This document shows positions 16,824-27,958 of a DNA stretch of 64,000 nucleotides, in pieces. The position numbers and the translations under genes were made by a program. The notes beneath the pieces are model-generated. The model saw nothing but the letters and a program-made list of their open reading frames with translations. It did not search any database and was not told the origin of the DNA. Each line of letters begins with the position of its first letter. Positions within the stretch are counted from its first letter, which is position 1. The stretch is taken from positions 1 through 64,000 of the forward strand of contig CACMDE010000001.1 in the NCBI GenBank assembly GCA_902612345.1, written 5' to 3'. The DNA comes from an uncultured Pelagibacteraceae bacterium (GTDB taxonomy: Bacteria; Pseudomonadota; Alphaproteobacteria; Pelagibacterales; Pelagibacteraceae).

Positions 16824-18227
16824 ATGCCCAAAACTCTTTATGATAAAATCTGGAATGAGCACCTCGTTCATAAGCAAGAGGATGGAACTTCATTGTTGTT
16901 TGTTGATAGACATCTAATTCATGAGGTTACAAGTCCACAAGCATTTGAAGGATTAAGAAATTCAAAAAGAAAAGTAAGACAACCAGGTCTGACTTTGGCT
17001 GTTGCAGATCACAATGTTCCTACAACAGACAGGTCAAAAGGGATTTCTGATGAGGAGTCAAAAATTCAAGTTGATACGTTAGACGCTAACTGTAGTGAAT
17101 TTGGTATTCAAATTTTTGGAATGAATGACCGAAGACAAGGGATAGTTCATATAATTGGCCCTGAACAAGGATTTACACAGCCAGGTACAATAATTGTATG
17201 TGGTGATAGTCATACTGCAACACATGGAGCGTTTGGAGCATTGGCTTTTGGTATTGGAACATCTGAGGTTGAGCATGTTCTGGCAACACAAACTTTGGTT
17301 CAAAAAAAATCCAAAAATTTTAGAATAAATGTTAATGGTAGTTTACCTATTGGTGTAACATCTAAAGACGTAATTTTACAAATTATTGGAAAAATAGGCA
17401 CAGCTGGAGGAACTGGTTATGTCATAGAATATAGTGGAAATTTGATTTCATCTTTAAGTGTTGAAAACAGAATGACTATTTGCAACATGACTATTGAAGG
17501 CGGGGCTAGAGCTGGATTAATTGAACCAGATCAAAAAGTTTTTGATTACTTGAAAGGTAAACCAATGTCTCCAAAAAAAGAAAATTGGGATAAAGCACTT
17601 GAATATTGGAATACTCTTAAATCAGACAAAGATGCTGAATTTGATAAAGAAATAATCCTTGATGGAAAAGATATAAAACCAATGGTAACTTGGGGCACCT
17701 CTCCACAAGATGTATTGACTATAGATGAAAAAGTTCCAAATCCAGAAAGTGAAACAGATTTAGACAAAAAAAACTCTATTGAAAGATCTTTGAAATATAT
17801 GGGTTTAAAGCCAGACACAAATATTAAAGATATTAAAATTGATAAGGTTTTTATTGGGAGTTGTACAAATGGTAGGATTGAAGATTTAAGAGAGGCTGCA
17901 AAAATTTTAAAAAATAAAAAAATTGCCGAACATGTAAATGCAATGGTAGTGCCTGGTTCAGGTTTAGTAAAACAACAAGCAGAACAAGAGGGACTAGATA
18001 AAATATTTATAAATTCAGGTTTTGAATGGAGGGAGCCAGGATGTTCAATGTGTTTAGCAATGAATGCTGATAAACTTAAGCCTGAAGAGAGATGTGCATC
18101 AACTTCAAATAGAAATTTTGAGGGTAGACAAGGAAGAGGCGGAAGAACACATCTTGTGAGTCCTGGTATGGCTGCAGCGGCGGCAATTTCTGGAAATTTA
18201 GATGATGTTAGAAAGTTTCAAAACTAA
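16824..18227 (+). CDS. leuC: 3-isopropylmalate dehydratase large subunit
   Basis: LeuC with LeuD isomerises 2- to 3-isopropylmalate in leucine synthesis. The 467-aa aconitase-type protein has cluster-binding cysteines in GSCTNGR and in [10 protein letters not shown], and the substrate-contact block [32 protein letters not shown] region. The start [15 protein letters not shown] is typical. The last base of its stop codon is the A of the leuD ATG. It follows rplS after 22 bases and may be read through from the ribosomal operon. Confidence 0.97.
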   Translation: MPKTLYDKIWNEHLVHKQEDGTSLLFVDRHLIHEVTSPQAFEGLRNSKRKVRQPGLTLAVADHNVPTTDRSKGISDEESKIQVDTLDANCSEFGIQIFGMNDRRQGIVHIIGPEQGFTQPGTIIVCGDSHTATHGAFGALAFGIGTSEVEHVLATQTLVQKKSKNFRINVNGSLPIGVTSKDVILQIIGKIGTAGGTGYVIEYSGNLISSLSVENRMTICNMTIEGGARAGLIEPDQKVFDYLKGKPMSPKKENWDKALEYWNTLKSDKDAEFDKEIILDGKDIKPMVTWGTSPQDVLTIDEKVPNPESETDLDKKNSIERSLKYMGLKPDTNIKDIKIDKVFIGSCTNGRIEDLREAAKILKNKKIAEHVNAMVVPGSGLVKQQAEQEGLDKIFINSGFEWREPGCSMCLAMNADKLKPEERCASTSNRNFEGRQGRGGRTHLVSPGMAAAAAISGNLDDVRKFQN

Positions 18228-18832
18228 TGAAAAAATTTGATAAATTAAAAAGTATCCCAGCTTATTTACCAATTGTAAATATTGATACAGATATGATAAT
18301 TCCAAAGCAATTCCTTAAGACAATCAAAAGAACTGGTCTTGGTAAAAATTTATTTTTTGAAATGAGATATGATGACAAAGGAAGTGTAATTAAAGAATTT
18401 ATTTTAAATCAAGATCCATTTACTAAATCAAAAATTTTAATAGCCGGTAAAAACTTTGGATGTGGCTCTTCACGAGAACACGCACCTTGGGCGCTATTAG
18501 ACTTTGGAATTACATGTGTTATTAGTTCAAGTTATGCAGATATCTTTTATAATAATTGTTTTAAAAATGGAATTTTGCCAATTATATTGGATGAAGAAAA
18601 AATTAAACAAATTTCAGAATATTCAAATAGAAGAGAAGAAATAGAAGTAGACTTAAAAAACCAAAAAATCATATTTGGGAATAATGAAACTATTTTTGAC
18701 ATAGATTCTTTTAAGAAAAAATGTCTTTTAGAAGGTTTAGATGATATTGCCCTATCTTTAGAAAAAACAGACAAAATAATATCCTTTGAAAAAAAATTAA
18801 AAAACTCAAAGCCTTGGATATTTAATGATTAA
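18227..18832 (+). CDS. leuD: 3-isopropylmalate dehydratase small subunit
   Basis: This 201-aa swivel-domain subunit completes isopropylmalate isomerase. [16 protein letters not shown] near the start and [22 protein letters not shown] in the middle are the family signatures, and the length is normal. It overlaps leuC by one base and leuB by 8 bases, so leuCDB is a coupled operon. Confidence 0.96.
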   Translation: MKKFDKLKSIPAYLPIVNIDTDMIIPKQFLKTIKRTGLGKNLFFEMRYDDKGSVIKEFILNQDPFTKSKILIAGKNFGCGSSREHAPWALLDFGITCVISSSYADIFYNNCFKNGILPIILDEEKIKQISEYSNRREEIEVDLKNQKIIFGNNETIFDIDSFKKKCLLEGLDDIALSLEKTDKIISFEKKLKNSKPWIFND

Positions 18833-19931
18833 AATAAAAAAAAGAAAATTTTTGTTATTACCTGGTGATGGAATTGGCCCAGAAGTTGTTGGAGAAGTTA
18901 AAAAAATAATTCAATGGTTTAATAAAAATAAGTCTTTAGATTTTGAGATAGACGAAGATTTAGCAGGAGGTGTTTCTTATGATAAACACGGAACTCCGAT
19001 CACAGATGAAGTATTCTATAAAGCTCTTGAGTCAGAGGCGGTTATATTAGGTGCAGTAGGTGGTCCTAAGTGGGACAATGTTGAGTTTTCAAAAAAACCA
19101 GAAAGAGCATTATTGAAATTAAGAAAAGAATTAAAGCTTTTTGCAAACCTAAGACCTGCAATTTGTTTTGAGCAATTAGTTGAAGCGTCAACACTTAAAC
19201 CAGAAATAGTTTCGGGATTAGATATTATGATTGTCAGAGAGCTAACAGGAGGAATTTATTTTGGAGAGCCAAGAGGAATTAAACCGATTGATAATGGGGA
19301 AAGAAAAGGAATTAATACTCATACCTACACATCAAATGAAATACAAAGAGTTGCAAGAGTAGCTTTCGATTTAGCAAAAAAAAGACAAAATAAAGTAACT
19401 TCTTGTGAAAAATCAAATGTAATGGAAGCAGGATTACTTTGGAGAGAAGAAGTTCAAGATTTACACGATAAAGAATTTAAAGACGTAAAACTTGAGCATA
19501 TGTTAGCTGACAATTGTGCAATGCAACTTTTGAGAAATCCTAAACAGTTTGATGTAATAGTAACAGACAATTTATTTGGCGATATGCTGTCTGATCAAGC
19601 ATCTATGTTAACAGGATCTTTAGGACTTTTACCATCAGCTTCTTTAGGTGCTAAAAATAAAGATGGGCAGATGAGAGCCATGTATGAACCAATTCATGGG
19701 TCTGCACCTGATATAGCAGGAAAAGGTATCGCAAACCCTATAGCAACTATTTTAAGTTTTGCTATGGCTTTGAGATATTCTCTTGATTTAGATAAAGAGG
19801 CAAATGCACTTGAGAAAGCGGTTCAAGATGTATTGAATAATGATTTAAGAACAAAAGATATAATTTCTAAAGGAAAAAAAGAAGTTTCCACATCTCAAAT
19901 GGGTGATGCGATAATTTCAAAATTGCAATAA
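18825..19931 (+). CDS. leuB: 3-isopropylmalate dehydrogenase
   Basis: This enzyme oxidises and decarboxylates 3-isopropylmalate with NAD to 2-oxoisocaproate. It is 368 aa, of normal length. [12 protein letters not shown] at the N-terminus, [11 protein letters not shown] with the substrate-binding Arg, [29 protein letters not shown] as the metal-binding region and [18 protein letters not shown] as the NAD region are all present. It overlaps leuD by 8 bases. leuA is not in this window. Confidence 0.97.
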   Translation: MIKIKKRKFLLLPGDGIGPEVVGEVKKIIQWFNKNKSLDFEIDEDLAGGVSYDKHGTPITDEVFYKALESEAVILGAVGGPKWDNVEFSKKPERALLKLRKELKLFANLRPAICFEQLVEASTLKPEIVSGLDIMIVRELTGGIYFGEPRGIKPIDNGERKGINTHTYTSNEIQRVARVAFDLAKKRQNKVTSCEKSNVMEAGLLWREEVQDLHDKEFKDVKLEHMLADNCAMQLLRNPKQFDVIVTDNLFGDMLSDQASMLTGSLGLLPSASLGAKNKDGQMRAMYEPIHGSAPDIAGKGIANPIATILSFAMALRYSLDLDKEANALEKAVQDVLNNDLRTKDIISKGKKEVSTSQMGDAIISKLQ

Positions 19932-19957
19932 TTATTCATTTATTTTAAGGTCCTAAA

Positions 19958-21721
19958 ATGCCAAATTATAATGCACCGGTGGAAGACATGATGTTTCTTT
20001 TTGACAAGTTAAGAAACAACAAAAATTATAATGAAATAGAAAAATATAAAGAAGTCAATTCAGAACTTGTCAAAAATATATTAGATGAAGCGGCAAAAAT
20101 AAATCAAAATATAATTTTACCACTTGCTAAAATAGGCGATGAAAATCCAACAGTCTTAGAAAATGGTATTGTCAGGACACCACCTGGATATAAGGAGGCT
20201 TATTCAAAATTTATTGAAGATGGATGGACCTCTTTATCTTGCGATCCTAAGTATGGTGGTCAGGGAATGCCAAAGACAGTAAGTGCATTTTTTGATGAAA
20301 TGTTATCATCTGCAAGCTTATCATTTAAATTGTATAGTGAATTAAGTATTGGCGCTTATAATTGTATTAATCACCATGCTTCAGAAGAAATAAAAAATAA
20401 ATATTTACCTAAAATGGTTGAGGGCAAATGGAGTGGAACTATGTGTTTGACAGAACCAGTTTGTGGCACAGACTTAGGTTTACTCAAAACAAAAGCTGAA
20501 GAACAGAGTGATGGAACTTACAAATTAAATGGTCAAAAAATTTTTATTACATCCGGTGATCATGATTTGACTGAAAATATTATTCATCTAGTTATTGCAA
20601 GAGCAAATGACTCACCAAAAGGAACTAAAGGTATAAGTTTATTTTTGGTGCCAAAATTCAGAGTAAATAGCGATGGTTCATTGGGACAAAGAAATGGAAT
20701 TTCAACTGGATCCATCGAAAGCAAAATGGGTATAAAAGGATCAGCAACATGTGTTTTAAATTTTGATGATGCTGTTGGATATATGATTGGTCCAAAAAAT
20801 AAAGGTTTAAACTCGATGTTTACTATGATGAATTTAGAGAGGATTGTTGTTGGTATACAAGGACTAGGAATTTCAGAAATAGCTTATCAAAATTCATTAA
20901 GTTATGCCAAAGAAAGAAAGCAAGGCAAAACAAATAATAGCAAGTCAACAAATGGTGCAGATTTAATAATTGAACATGCTGACATTAGAAGATCGCTTCT
21001 TAATATGAAATCCATAATAGAGGGTGAAAGAGCACTATGTTTTTGGTTATCACAACAAACTGAGGTAAGTCTTTATCATAGTAATGAAGCTATTAAAAAG
21101 GAAGCATCTGATTACGTTTCTTTAATGACACCAGTAGTTAAAACAATGTTTACTGATTTGGGAATGGAAATAACAAGCGATGCAATGCAGGTTTTTGGTG
21201 GATATGGATATACTAAAGATCAAGGTATTGAGCAACTTTATAGAGATAATAGAATTACACCAATTTATGAGGGAACAAATTCTGTCCAGGCACTTGATTT
21301 AGTTTTTAGAAAATTAGTTAACAAAAATGGTGACGTAATCGATAAATATTTAAATATGATTAAGAATGATTTCAAAAAACCAGACGAAAAAATAAAACCA
21401 TTTATAGATGACTTTAATAATAGTTTAGAAATACTTAGCAATTTTACAATATGGATAAAAGATAAACTTAATAACTCAAAAGATGATGCGAGTGCTGCTT
21501 GTAATGATTATTTAAAAGCACTTGGTTTTGTTTCTATTGCTCATTCTTGGATAAAGGTTCTAGAAATTTGTTTTGATGACTTTGATAACAATAAATCGTT
21601 TTACGAAGACAAAATCCAAACTGCTAAATTTTATTTCAAAAGAGTGTTACCTAGAGCAGAAAATCACTTTAAAACAGCCACAACTGGAAGTGATTATATA
21701 ATGAACTTTAAATTTAATTAA
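19958..21721 (+). CDS. dmdC: Acyl-CoA dehydrogenase, probable 3-methylmercaptopropionyl-CoA dehydrogenase DmdC
   Basis: This is a 587-aa acyl-CoA dehydrogenase of the long, AidB/DmdC-like class, with an extra N-terminal segment and a C-terminal helical domain. CLTEPVCGTDLG is the first ACAD signature, and QVFGGYGYTKDQGIEQLYRD followed by YEGTNSVQALDLV carries the second. In the DMSP demethylation pathway DmdC oxidises MMPA-CoA to methylthioacryloyl-CoA. The specific name rests on the next two genes, dmdB and dmdA, with gaps of 1 and 0 bases. AAGG precedes the start at a suitable distance. Confidence 0.88.
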   Translation: MPNYNAPVEDMMFLFDKLRNNKNYNEIEKYKEVNSELVKNILDEAAKINQNIILPLAKIGDENPTVLENGIVRTPPGYKEAYSKFIEDGWTSLSCDPKYGGQGMPKTVSAFFDEMLSSASLSFKLYSELSIGAYNCINHHASEEIKNKYLPKMVEGKWSGTMCLTEPVCGTDLGLLKTKAEEQSDGTYKLNGQKIFITSGDHDLTENIIHLVIARANDSPKGTKGISLFLVPKFRVNSDGSLGQRNGISTGSIESKMGIKGSATCVLNFDDAVGYMIGPKNKGLNSMFTMMNLERIVVGIQGLGISEIAYQNSLSYAKERKQGKTNNSKSTNGADLIIEHADIRRSLLNMKSIIEGERALCFWLSQQTEVSLYHSNEAIKKEASDYVSLMTPVVKTMFTDLGMEITSDAMQVFGGYGYTKDQGIEQLYRDNRITPIYEGTNSVQALDLVFRKLVNKNGDVIDKYLNMIKNDFKKPDEKIKPFIDDFNNSLEILSNFTIWIKDKLNNSKDDASAACNDYLKALGFVSIAHSWIKVLEICFDDFDNNKSFYEDKIQTAKFYFKRVLPRAENHFKTATTGSDYIMNFKFN

Positions 21722-21722
21722 A

Positions 21723-23351
21723 ATGAATAACTACGAAACAAACCTAGAAAAAAATAATGCAAATTTTATTCCCTTGACTCCTTTAAGTTTTTTAGAGAGA
21801 GCAAAAGATATATATCCAAATTACGAAGCTCTTATTTATGAAACAAGAAGCTATACTTGGACAGAGGTTTACAAAAGATGTATTAAGTTTGCAAGCGCAC
21901 TAGAAAAAATTGGAGTAGGAAAAGGAGATACTGTTTCAGTAATGGCTTTTAATACTCCTGAAATTTTTGAAGCACATTATTCTGTGCCTATGACTGGGGC
22001 CGTTCTAAACACGATAAATGTAAGATTAGATGCAAAAACAGTCTCTTATATTCTTAACCATAGTGAGGCCAAAGTATTTATCGTTGATAGACAGTTGCAT
22101 TCAATTATTGAGAAAGCACTCACAGCAGTAGATAAAAAACCAATTATTATTGATATTCAAGATGATTTTGCAGATCAAACATTATTAAAAAAAATAGGCG
22201 AACATGAATATGAAAGTTTTTTAAAATCTGGAGATGAAAATTATGTTTGGAAAAGACCAAAAGATGAATGGGATGCAATTTCGTTGAATTATACATCTGG
22301 TACCACTGGCAATCCCAAGGGAGTGGTGTATCACCATAGAGGATCATATCTTATGTCTACTGGAAGTGCCGTTGCGTGGAATATGCCAAATAGATTAAAT
22401 TTCTTGACAGTTGTTCCAATGTTTCATTGTAATGGATGGGGCTATCCATGGACAATACCCATGCTAAATGGAAAGACCGTTTGTTTGAGAGCTATAGATA
22501 TAAAAAAAATATTTGAATTAATTGAAAAACACAAAATTACTCATTTTGGCGGAGCTCCAATAGTATTAAATATGATTACTGGAGCTTCTCAATCTGATCA
22601 AAAAAAATTAAATCATAAAGTTCATGTACTTACAGCCGGAGCTCCGCCTCCAAGCATAATATTTAAAAAAATGAAATCATTGGGTTTTGAAGTTATGCAT
22701 GTTTATGGATTAACAGAAACGTATGGTCATATTACTCAATGTGCTTGGAATGATGATTGGAGTTCATTTGATGAAGATAAGCAAAACGAAATTAAGGCAA
22801 GACAAGGAGTAAGATATCCAAACACTGAAGATGCAATGGTTTTAGACCCAGAGACTATGAAACCTGTTCCTAAAGATGGAAAATCAATGGGAGAAATTAT
22901 GATTAGAGGGAATATTGTTATGAAAGGTTATTTCAAAGATAAAGAGGCTACAGAAAAAGCAATGGCAAATGGATGGTTTCACTCTGGAGATTTAGCTGTA
23001 ATGCACCCTGATGGCTATATAAAGATACAAGATAGGTCAAAAGATATAATTATTTCAGGAGGTGAAAATATTTCCTCAATTGAGATTGAGAATACTTTAG
23101 CTAAGCATCCTGCGGTTTCTATAGCTGCGGTAGTCGCAAAATCTGATGAAAAATGGGGAGAAGTGCCTTGTGCTTTTATTGAAAAAGTAAAAGATAAAGA
23201 TGTTTCAGAAAAAGAATTAATAAATTTTTGTAAAGAGACCTTAGCTGGTTTTAAAGTTCCAAAAAAAATTGACTTTCGAGAATTGCCAAAAACATCTACA
23301 GGTAAAATCCAAAAATTTGAATTAAGAAAGATTGCTAAGGATTTAAACTAG
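21723..23351 (+). CDS. dmdB: AMP-dependent acyl-CoA ligase, probable 3-methylmercaptopropionyl-CoA ligase DmdB
   Basis: This 542-aa member of the acyl-adenylate superfamily has the P-loop-like YTSGTTGNPKGV, the A5 motif VYGLTETYGH, the A7 motif WFHSGDLAVMHPDGY, the hinge DRSKDIIISGGENIS and the catalytic Lys in STGKIQKFELR near the C-terminus. DmdB activates methylmercaptopropionate, the DmdA product, to its CoA ester. The flanking dmdC and dmdA genes support this over a generic fatty acyl-CoA ligase. Confidence 0.88.
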   Translation: MNNYETNLEKNNANFIPLTPLSFLERAKDIYPNYEALIYETRSYTWTEVYKRCIKFASALEKIGVGKGDTVSVMAFNTPEIFEAHYSVPMTGAVLNTINVRLDAKTVSYILNHSEAKVFIVDRQLHSIIEKALTAVDKKPIIIDIQDDFADQTLLKKIGEHEYESFLKSGDENYVWKRPKDEWDAISLNYTSGTTGNPKGVVYHHRGSYLMSTGSAVAWNMPNRLNFLTVVPMFHCNGWGYPWTIPMLNGKTVCLRAIDIKKIFELIEKHKITHFGGAPIVLNMITGASQSDQKKLNHKVHVLTAGAPPPSIIFKKMKSLGFEVMHVYGLTETYGHITQCAWNDDWSSFDEDKQNEIKARQGVRYPNTEDAMVLDPETMKPVPKDGKSMGEIMIRGNIVMKGYFKDKEATEKAMANGWFHSGDLAVMHPDGYIKIQDRSKDIIISGGENISSIEIENTLAKHPAVSIAAVVAKSDEKWGEVPCAFIEKVKDKDVSEKELINFCKETLAGFKVPKKIDFRELPKTSTGKIQKFELRKIAKDLN

Positions 23352-24461
23352 ATGAAAACATTTTCTATTGCTAAATCAAGACGGTTAAGAAGTACTCCTT
23401 ATACATCTCGAATTGAAAAACAAGGTGTTACAGCCTACACTTCTTATAACCATATGCTATTACCAGCAGCCTTTGGATCTCTAGTAGATTCATATCACCA
23501 TTTAAAAAAAAATGTTCAGATATGGGATGTTGCTGGTGAAAGGCAAGTGGAGGTGAGCGGAAAAGACTCAGCCAAACTAGTTCAAATGATGACATGTCGA
23601 GATTTATCAAAATCAAAAGATGGAAGATGCTATTATTGCCCTATCATAGACGATAATGCTGGAATAATTAATGACCCTGTTGTGTTAAGGTTAAGTAAGG
23701 ATCGATGGTGGATTTCAATTGCAGACTCTGATGTAATTTTATTTGCGAAGGGTTTAGCAATAGGAAATAAATTTGATGTAAAAATATTTGAACCGAATGT
23801 AGATATTATGGCTATACAAGGTCCCAAGTCATTTGAATTAATGGAAAAAATTTTTGGAGAAAAAATAACTAAATTAAAATTTTTTGGTTTCGATTATTTT
23901 TTATTTAAAGGAATAAAACATTTAATTGCAAGATCAGGATGGTCTAAGCAGGGTGGTTATGAAATTTACGTAGAGAATACGAAATCTGGATTAGAACTTT
24001 ATGATCATTTTTTTGAAATCGGAAAGGAATTTGATATAAAGCCAGGATGCCCAAATCTCATTGAGAGAATAGAAAGTGGACTTTTATCATATGGTAATGA
24101 TATAGATCTTTACGATAATCCTTTTGAATGTGGATTTGATAAATATGTAAATTTGGACTCCAATGTTAGTTTTCTAGGTAAAGATAAGTTAAAAAAGATT
24201 AAGTCTAATGGAATCAAAAGAAAGTTAATGGGTCTAATTATCGATGCAAATGAAATTAGTATGACAAAATCTTTGGAAGTTAAAAATGAAAAAAATAACA
24301 TAATTGGAGAATTAAGATCGGCATGTTTCTCTCCACATTTTAATAAAGTCATTGGTATTGCTATGATTAATAAGCCATTCTTTGAACCATCTCAAACTGT
24401 GAAAGTTGATATAAATGGCAATATATGCAATGGAAAAGTTTGTGATTTACCTTTCATCTAG
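23352..24461 (+). CDS. dmdA: Dimethylsulfoniopropionate demethylase DmdA
   Basis: This is a 369-aa protein of the glycine cleavage T-protein/aminomethyltransferase fold. DmdA moves a methyl group from DMSP to tetrahydrofolate, giving methylmercaptopropionate. The N-terminus [18 protein letters not shown] and the segment [20 protein letters not shown] are those I associate with SAR11 DmdA rather than GcvT, and gcvH and gcvP are absent nearby. It follows dmdB with no gap. It completes the route from DMSP to MMPA-CoA and its dehydrogenation. A dmdD gene for the last step is not in the window. Confidence 0.9.
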   Translation: MKTFSIAKSRRLRSTPYTSRIEKQGVTAYTSYNHMLLPAAFGSLVDSYHHLKKNVQIWDVAGERQVEVSGKDSAKLVQMMTCRDLSKSKDGRCYYCPIIDDNAGIINDPVVLRLSKDRWWISIADSDVILFAKGLAIGNKFDVKIFEPNVDIMAIQGPKSFELMEKIFGEKITKLKFFGFDYFLFKGIKHLIARSGWSKQGGYEIYVENTKSGLELYDHFFEIGKEFDIKPGCPNLIERIESGLLSYGNDIDLYDNPFECGFDKYVNLDSNVSFLGKDKLKKIKSNGIKRKLMGLIIDANEISMTKSLEVKNEKNNIIGELRSACFSPHFNKVIGIAMINKPFFEPSQTVKVDINGNICNGKVCDLPFI

Positions 24462-24481
24462 TATAACATCACAGAATTATC

Positions 24482-25480
24482 ATGAATATTTGTATTGTAG
24501 GAGCAACTGGAAACGTAGGTAGAAAAATTTTAGATGTTCTAGAAAAAAAAAATTTTTCTTTTGATCAACTTTATTTAGTCGCTTCAGAAAAAAGTGCTGG
24601 AAAAAAAATTCTTTTTAAAAAAAAAGAATATTTAATATCTAATTTAGAAGAGTTTGATTTTTCTAAATGTGATATTACTTTTTTTTCAGCAGGCGGAAAA
24701 ATAGCAGAAAAGTTTGCAGAAAAAGCAGCTAAACACTCAATTGTAATTGATAATTCAAGTTTTTTTAGAATGGATCCAGATGTTCCATTAATCGTACCAC
24801 AAGTGAACTATAATGAACTTAAAAATATAAAAAAAAATATAATTGCAAATGCGAATTGTTCAACCATTCAGATGGTAATTGCATTAAAACCATTACACGA
24901 AGTATTTAAAATAAAAAGAATAGTTGTTTCAACTTATCAATCAGTTTCTGGGGCTGGCAAAGATCCAATGGATGAACTTATAGATCAAACTAAACTTGCT
25001 TTAGAAAATAAAAAAATTGATTCTAAAAATTTTACTAAGCAAATTGCTTTTAATGCAATTCCGCATATTGATAGTTTCTCCAATGAGGGTTACACAAAAG
25101 AAGAAATGAAAATGATTAATGAAACACAAAAAATATTAGATAAAAATATTAATGTAACAGCTACCTGCGTTAGAGTTCCAGTAATGGTCTCACATGCAGA
25201 ATCAGTAAATGTAGAGTTCGAAAAAGAATTTACTTTGGAGAAAGTAATTAACTTATTGATTAATGCAGAGGGTTGTAAAGTTATAAATGAGCAAGTAGAC
25301 GGGGGATATGCAACTCAGATTGAAGCAGAAGGTAAAGATGAAACATTTATTTCTAGAATAAGACAAGATAATACCAATGATAAAGCTATAAATCTTTGGA
25401 TAGTCTCAGATAATTTACTTAGAGGTGCGGCTCTTAACGCTGTAGAAATAGCAGAGGCATATATTAAAACAAAGCAATGA
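24482..25480 (+). CDS. asd: Aspartate-semialdehyde dehydrogenase
   Basis: This enzyme reduces aspartyl phosphate to aspartate semialdehyde with NADPH, feeding lysine, methionine, threonine and diaminopimelate synthesis. It is 332 aa. VGATGNVGRKILDVL binds the nucleotide, NANCSTIQMV holds the catalytic Cys, and SYQSVSGAGK-like TYQSVSGAGKDPMDEL and the later HAESVNVEFE with the catalytic His are present. The stop overlaps the sdhC start by 4 bases (ATGA). Confidence 0.96.
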   Translation: MNICIVGATGNVGRKILDVLEKKNFSFDQLYLVASEKSAGKKILFKKKEYLISNLEEFDFSKCDITFFSAGGKIAEKFAEKAAKHSIVIDNSSFFRMDPDVPLIVPQVNYNELKNIKKNIIANANCSTIQMVIALKPLHEVFKIKRIVVSTYQSVSGAGKDPMDELIDQTKLALENKKIDSKNFTKQIAFNAIPHIDSFSNEGYTKEEMKMINETQKILDKNINVTATCVRVPVMVSHAESVNVEFEKEFTLEKVINLLINAEGCKVINEQVDGGYATQIEAEGKDETFISRIRQDNTNDKAINLWIVSDNLLRGAALNAVEIAEAYIKTKQ

Positions 25481-25857
25481 ATAACAATCCACTTTCACCT
25501 CATATACAAATATATAATTGGCATATCTCGTCATTAGTTTCTATTTCCCATAGGATAACAGGTGTAATTAATACTTTAGCATTATCCTTAATTTGCTTTT
25601 GGGTATGGATATTACTTTTTGGAAATGAAAGTTATGAAATTGTATTTAATTTCTTTAATTCGTTTGTTGGTAAATTTTTTATTATTGGTTTTATTTGGTC
25701 TTACTCTTTTCAAATACTTAGTGAAATTAGACACTGGTTTTGGGATTTGGGATATGGTTTTGAGTTAAAAACTTCTAAAATTACTGGAGTTTTAGTAATT
25801 TTGGGATCTATAGTTATTACAGTAGTTTTATATTCAACAAGAGGAGTTTTATTTTAA
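25477..25857 (+). CDS. sdhC: Succinate dehydrogenase cytochrome b556 subunit
   Basis: This 126-aa membrane anchor of complex II has three helices. SPHIQIYNWHISSLVSISHR and ITGV are the SdhC N-terminal signature, and EIRHWFWDLGYGFE holds the haem-ligand His. It contributes to the quinone site and haem b. It overlaps asd by 4 bases and sdhD by 1 base. Confidence 0.95.
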   Translation: MNNNPLSPHIQIYNWHISSLVSISHRITGVINTLALSLICFWVWILLFGNESYEIVFNFFNSFVGKFFIIGFIWSYSFQILSEIRHWFWDLGYGFELKTSKITGVLVILGSIVITVVLYSTRGVLF

Positions 25858-26180
25858 TGTTACGCGCAACAAAAAAATGGCTATTATTAAAAATAAGCTC
25901 GGTAATTATGGTTCCTTTTATGATATGGTTTTTACTTAAGTTTGTGTCTATTTATGATAACAATTATCAAATTATCATAGAATTTTTTTTAGACCCTCTA
26001 AGCGCAGTAATATTTTCAATATTTATTGTCATTACTTTCTTTCATTCGGCTTTGACCATCAGCGAAATATTTGAAGATTATATTAATAGCGAAAAAACCA
26101 GAAAATTTGCAAATATGATGGTTTATTTGTCATCTTTTATTATTCCTGCAATTACAATAATTACCCTTTACAAGTTATAA
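25857..26180 (+). CDS. sdhD: Succinate dehydrogenase membrane anchor subunit
   Basis: This 107-aa protein has three hydrophobic helices. [20 protein letters not shown] matches the HxxxGxxxxxEDY motif of SdhD, with the haem/quinone-site residues. It pairs with SdhC to fix the SdhAB dimer to the inner membrane. It overlaps sdhC by one base and ends 2 bases before sdhA. Confidence 0.92.
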   Translation: MLRATKKWLLLKISSVIMVPFMIWFLLKFVSIYDNNYQIIIEFFLDPLSAVIFSIFIVITFFHSALTISEIFEDYINSEKTRKFANMMVYLSSFIIPAITIITLYKL

Positions 26181-26182
26181 AA

Positions 26183-27958
26183 ATGAAATCTTATAAAATT
26201 ATAGATCACAATTATGATGTTGTTGTTTTAGGCGCTGGAGGTTCAGGCCTTAGAGCAGCTGTTGGACTTAGCGAAGCTGGTTTAAAGACCGCCTGCATAT
26301 CAAAAGTTTTTCCAACTAGAAGTCATACCTCAGCTGCACAAGGAGGGATTTCCGCAGCTTTAGGAAATATGGGTGAAGATGACTGGCGTTGGCACATGTA
26401 TGACACAGTTAAAGGATCCGACTGGCTAGGAGATCAAGATTCAATAGAATATTTATGCAAAGAAGCGCCGAGAGCAGTACTTGAATTAGAACAATACGGA
26501 GTACCATTTAGTAGAACAGAAGATGGAAAAATTTATCAAAGACCTTTTGGAGGTATGACAAAAAATTACGGTAATGGAACTGTACAGAGAACCTGTGCAG
26601 CTGCTGACAGAACTGGACATGCAATTCTACACACACTTTACGGACAGGCATTAAAACATAATACAGAGTTTTTTATTGAGTATTTTGCTTTAGATCTTTT
26701 GATGAAAGATGGTCAATGTAAAGGTTTAATTGCATGGAATTTAAACGATGGAACTTTACATCGTTTTAGATCGCATATTACAATTATTGCTACAGGTGGA
26801 TACGGAAAAGTTTACTATTCTGCTACTTCTGCACATACTTGTACTGGAGATGGAAATGCAATGGTGTTGAGGGCAGGTCTTCCTTTGCAAGATATGGAGT
26901 TTGTTCAATTTCATCCTACTGGAATTTACGGTCATGGAACTTTAATTTCAGAAGGAGTGAGAGGTGAAGGTGGATATCTTTTAAATTCCAAGGGCGAAAG
27001 GTTTATGGAAAAATATGCGCCTAAAGCAAAAGATTTAGCTTCCAGAGATGTTGTTAGTAGATCAATAGCAATTGAAATTAATGAAGGAAGAGGAGTTGGT
27101 AAAGATAAAGATCATGTACATCTTCACTTAAATCACTTAGACCCAAAAGTTATTGATGAAAGATTACCTGGAATTGCAGAGTCGTCAAGATTGTTTGCAA
27201 ATGTTGACGTAACTAAAGAGCCAATCCCGGTAGTTCCAACTGTTCATTATAATATGGGTGGTATACCTACAAATTATAAGGCAGAAGTATTAACCGTAAA
27301 CGGTTCAGAGAAAACAGTCCCAGGACTAATGGCAATTGGAGAAGCTGCATGTGTTTCTGTTCATGGGGCAAATAGACTGGGTTCAAACTCGTTAATTGAT
27401 TTGGTTGTTTTTGGTAGAGCTGCCGCAAAAAGAGCTGCAGAGTTAGTTAAACCAGGAATGCCTCACGAGGATATTCCAATTTCAGAAACTGAAAAGTGTT
27501 TAGAAAGATTTGATAGTTTAAGAAATGGTAGTGGTGATAACAGAACAGCAGATTTAAGATTATCTATGCAAAAAACTATGCAATCAAAATGTGCTGTTTT
27601 TAGAACTGACAAAACATTAAAAGAAGGAGTTGAAGAAATCAGAAAACCATATGAAGGAATGGATAATATAAATGTAAAAGATAAATCGCTTATATTTAAC
27701 ACTGATTTAGTAGAAACATTAGAGTTTGATAATTTAATCAGACAGGCAATAACAACAATGGATTCAGCGTATAGTAGAAAAGAAAGTAGAGGGGCGCACG
27801 CAAGAGAGGATTATCCAACCAGAGATGACAACAATTATATGAAGCATACTCTATCTTGGTGCGAAGGTAGTAACTCTAAAATTGCTTATAGAGAAGTTCA
27901 TAAATCTACTTTATCAAATGAAGTTCAATATTTTCCACCACAAGAAAGAGTTTATTAA
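26183..27958 (+). CDS. sdhA: Succinate dehydrogenase flavoprotein subunit
   Basis: This 591-aa catalytic subunit of complex II oxidises succinate to fumarate. [17 protein letters not shown] is the FAD dinucleotide motif, and [18 protein letters not shown] carries the His that binds FAD covalently. [17 protein letters not shown] is the active-site region, and the capping and C-terminal domains end in a typical ...[15 protein letters not shown] segment. It lies between sdhD and sdhB, overlapping sdhB by one base. Confidence 0.98.
   Translation: MKSYKIIDHNYDVVVLGAGGSGLRAAVGLSEAGLKTACISKVFPTRSHTSAAQGGISAALGNMGEDDWRWHMYDTVKGSDWLGDQDSIEYLCKEAPRAVLELEQYGVPFSRTEDGKIYQRPFGGMTKNYGNGTVQRTCAAADRTGHAILHTLYGQALKHNTEFFIEYFALDLLMKDGQCKGLIAWNLNDGTLHRFRSHITIIATGGYGKVYYSATSAHTCTGDGNAMVLRAGLPLQDMEFVQFHPTGIYGHGTLISEGVRGEGGYLLNSKGERFMEKYAPKAKDLASRDVVSRSIAIEINEGRGVGKDKDHVHLHLNHLDPKVIDERLPGIAESSRLFANVDVTKEPIPVVPTVHYNMGGIPTNYKAEVLTVNGSEKTVPGLMAIGEAACVSVHGANRLGSNSLIDLVVFGRAAAKRAAELVKPGMPHEDIPISETEKCLERFDSLRNGSGDNRTADLRLSMQKTMQSKCAVFRTDKTLKEGVEEIRKPYEGMDNINVKDKSLIFNTDLVETLEFDNLIRQAITTMDSAYSRKESRGAHAREDYPTRDDNNYMKHTLSWCEGSNSKIAYREVHKSTLSNEVQYFPPQERVY

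Noticed and set aside
23352-24461. Glycine cleavage T-protein (gcvT)
   Set aside because: The fold is shared, but the operon with dmdB and dmdC and the N-terminal segments point to DmdA; no other gcv gene is present.
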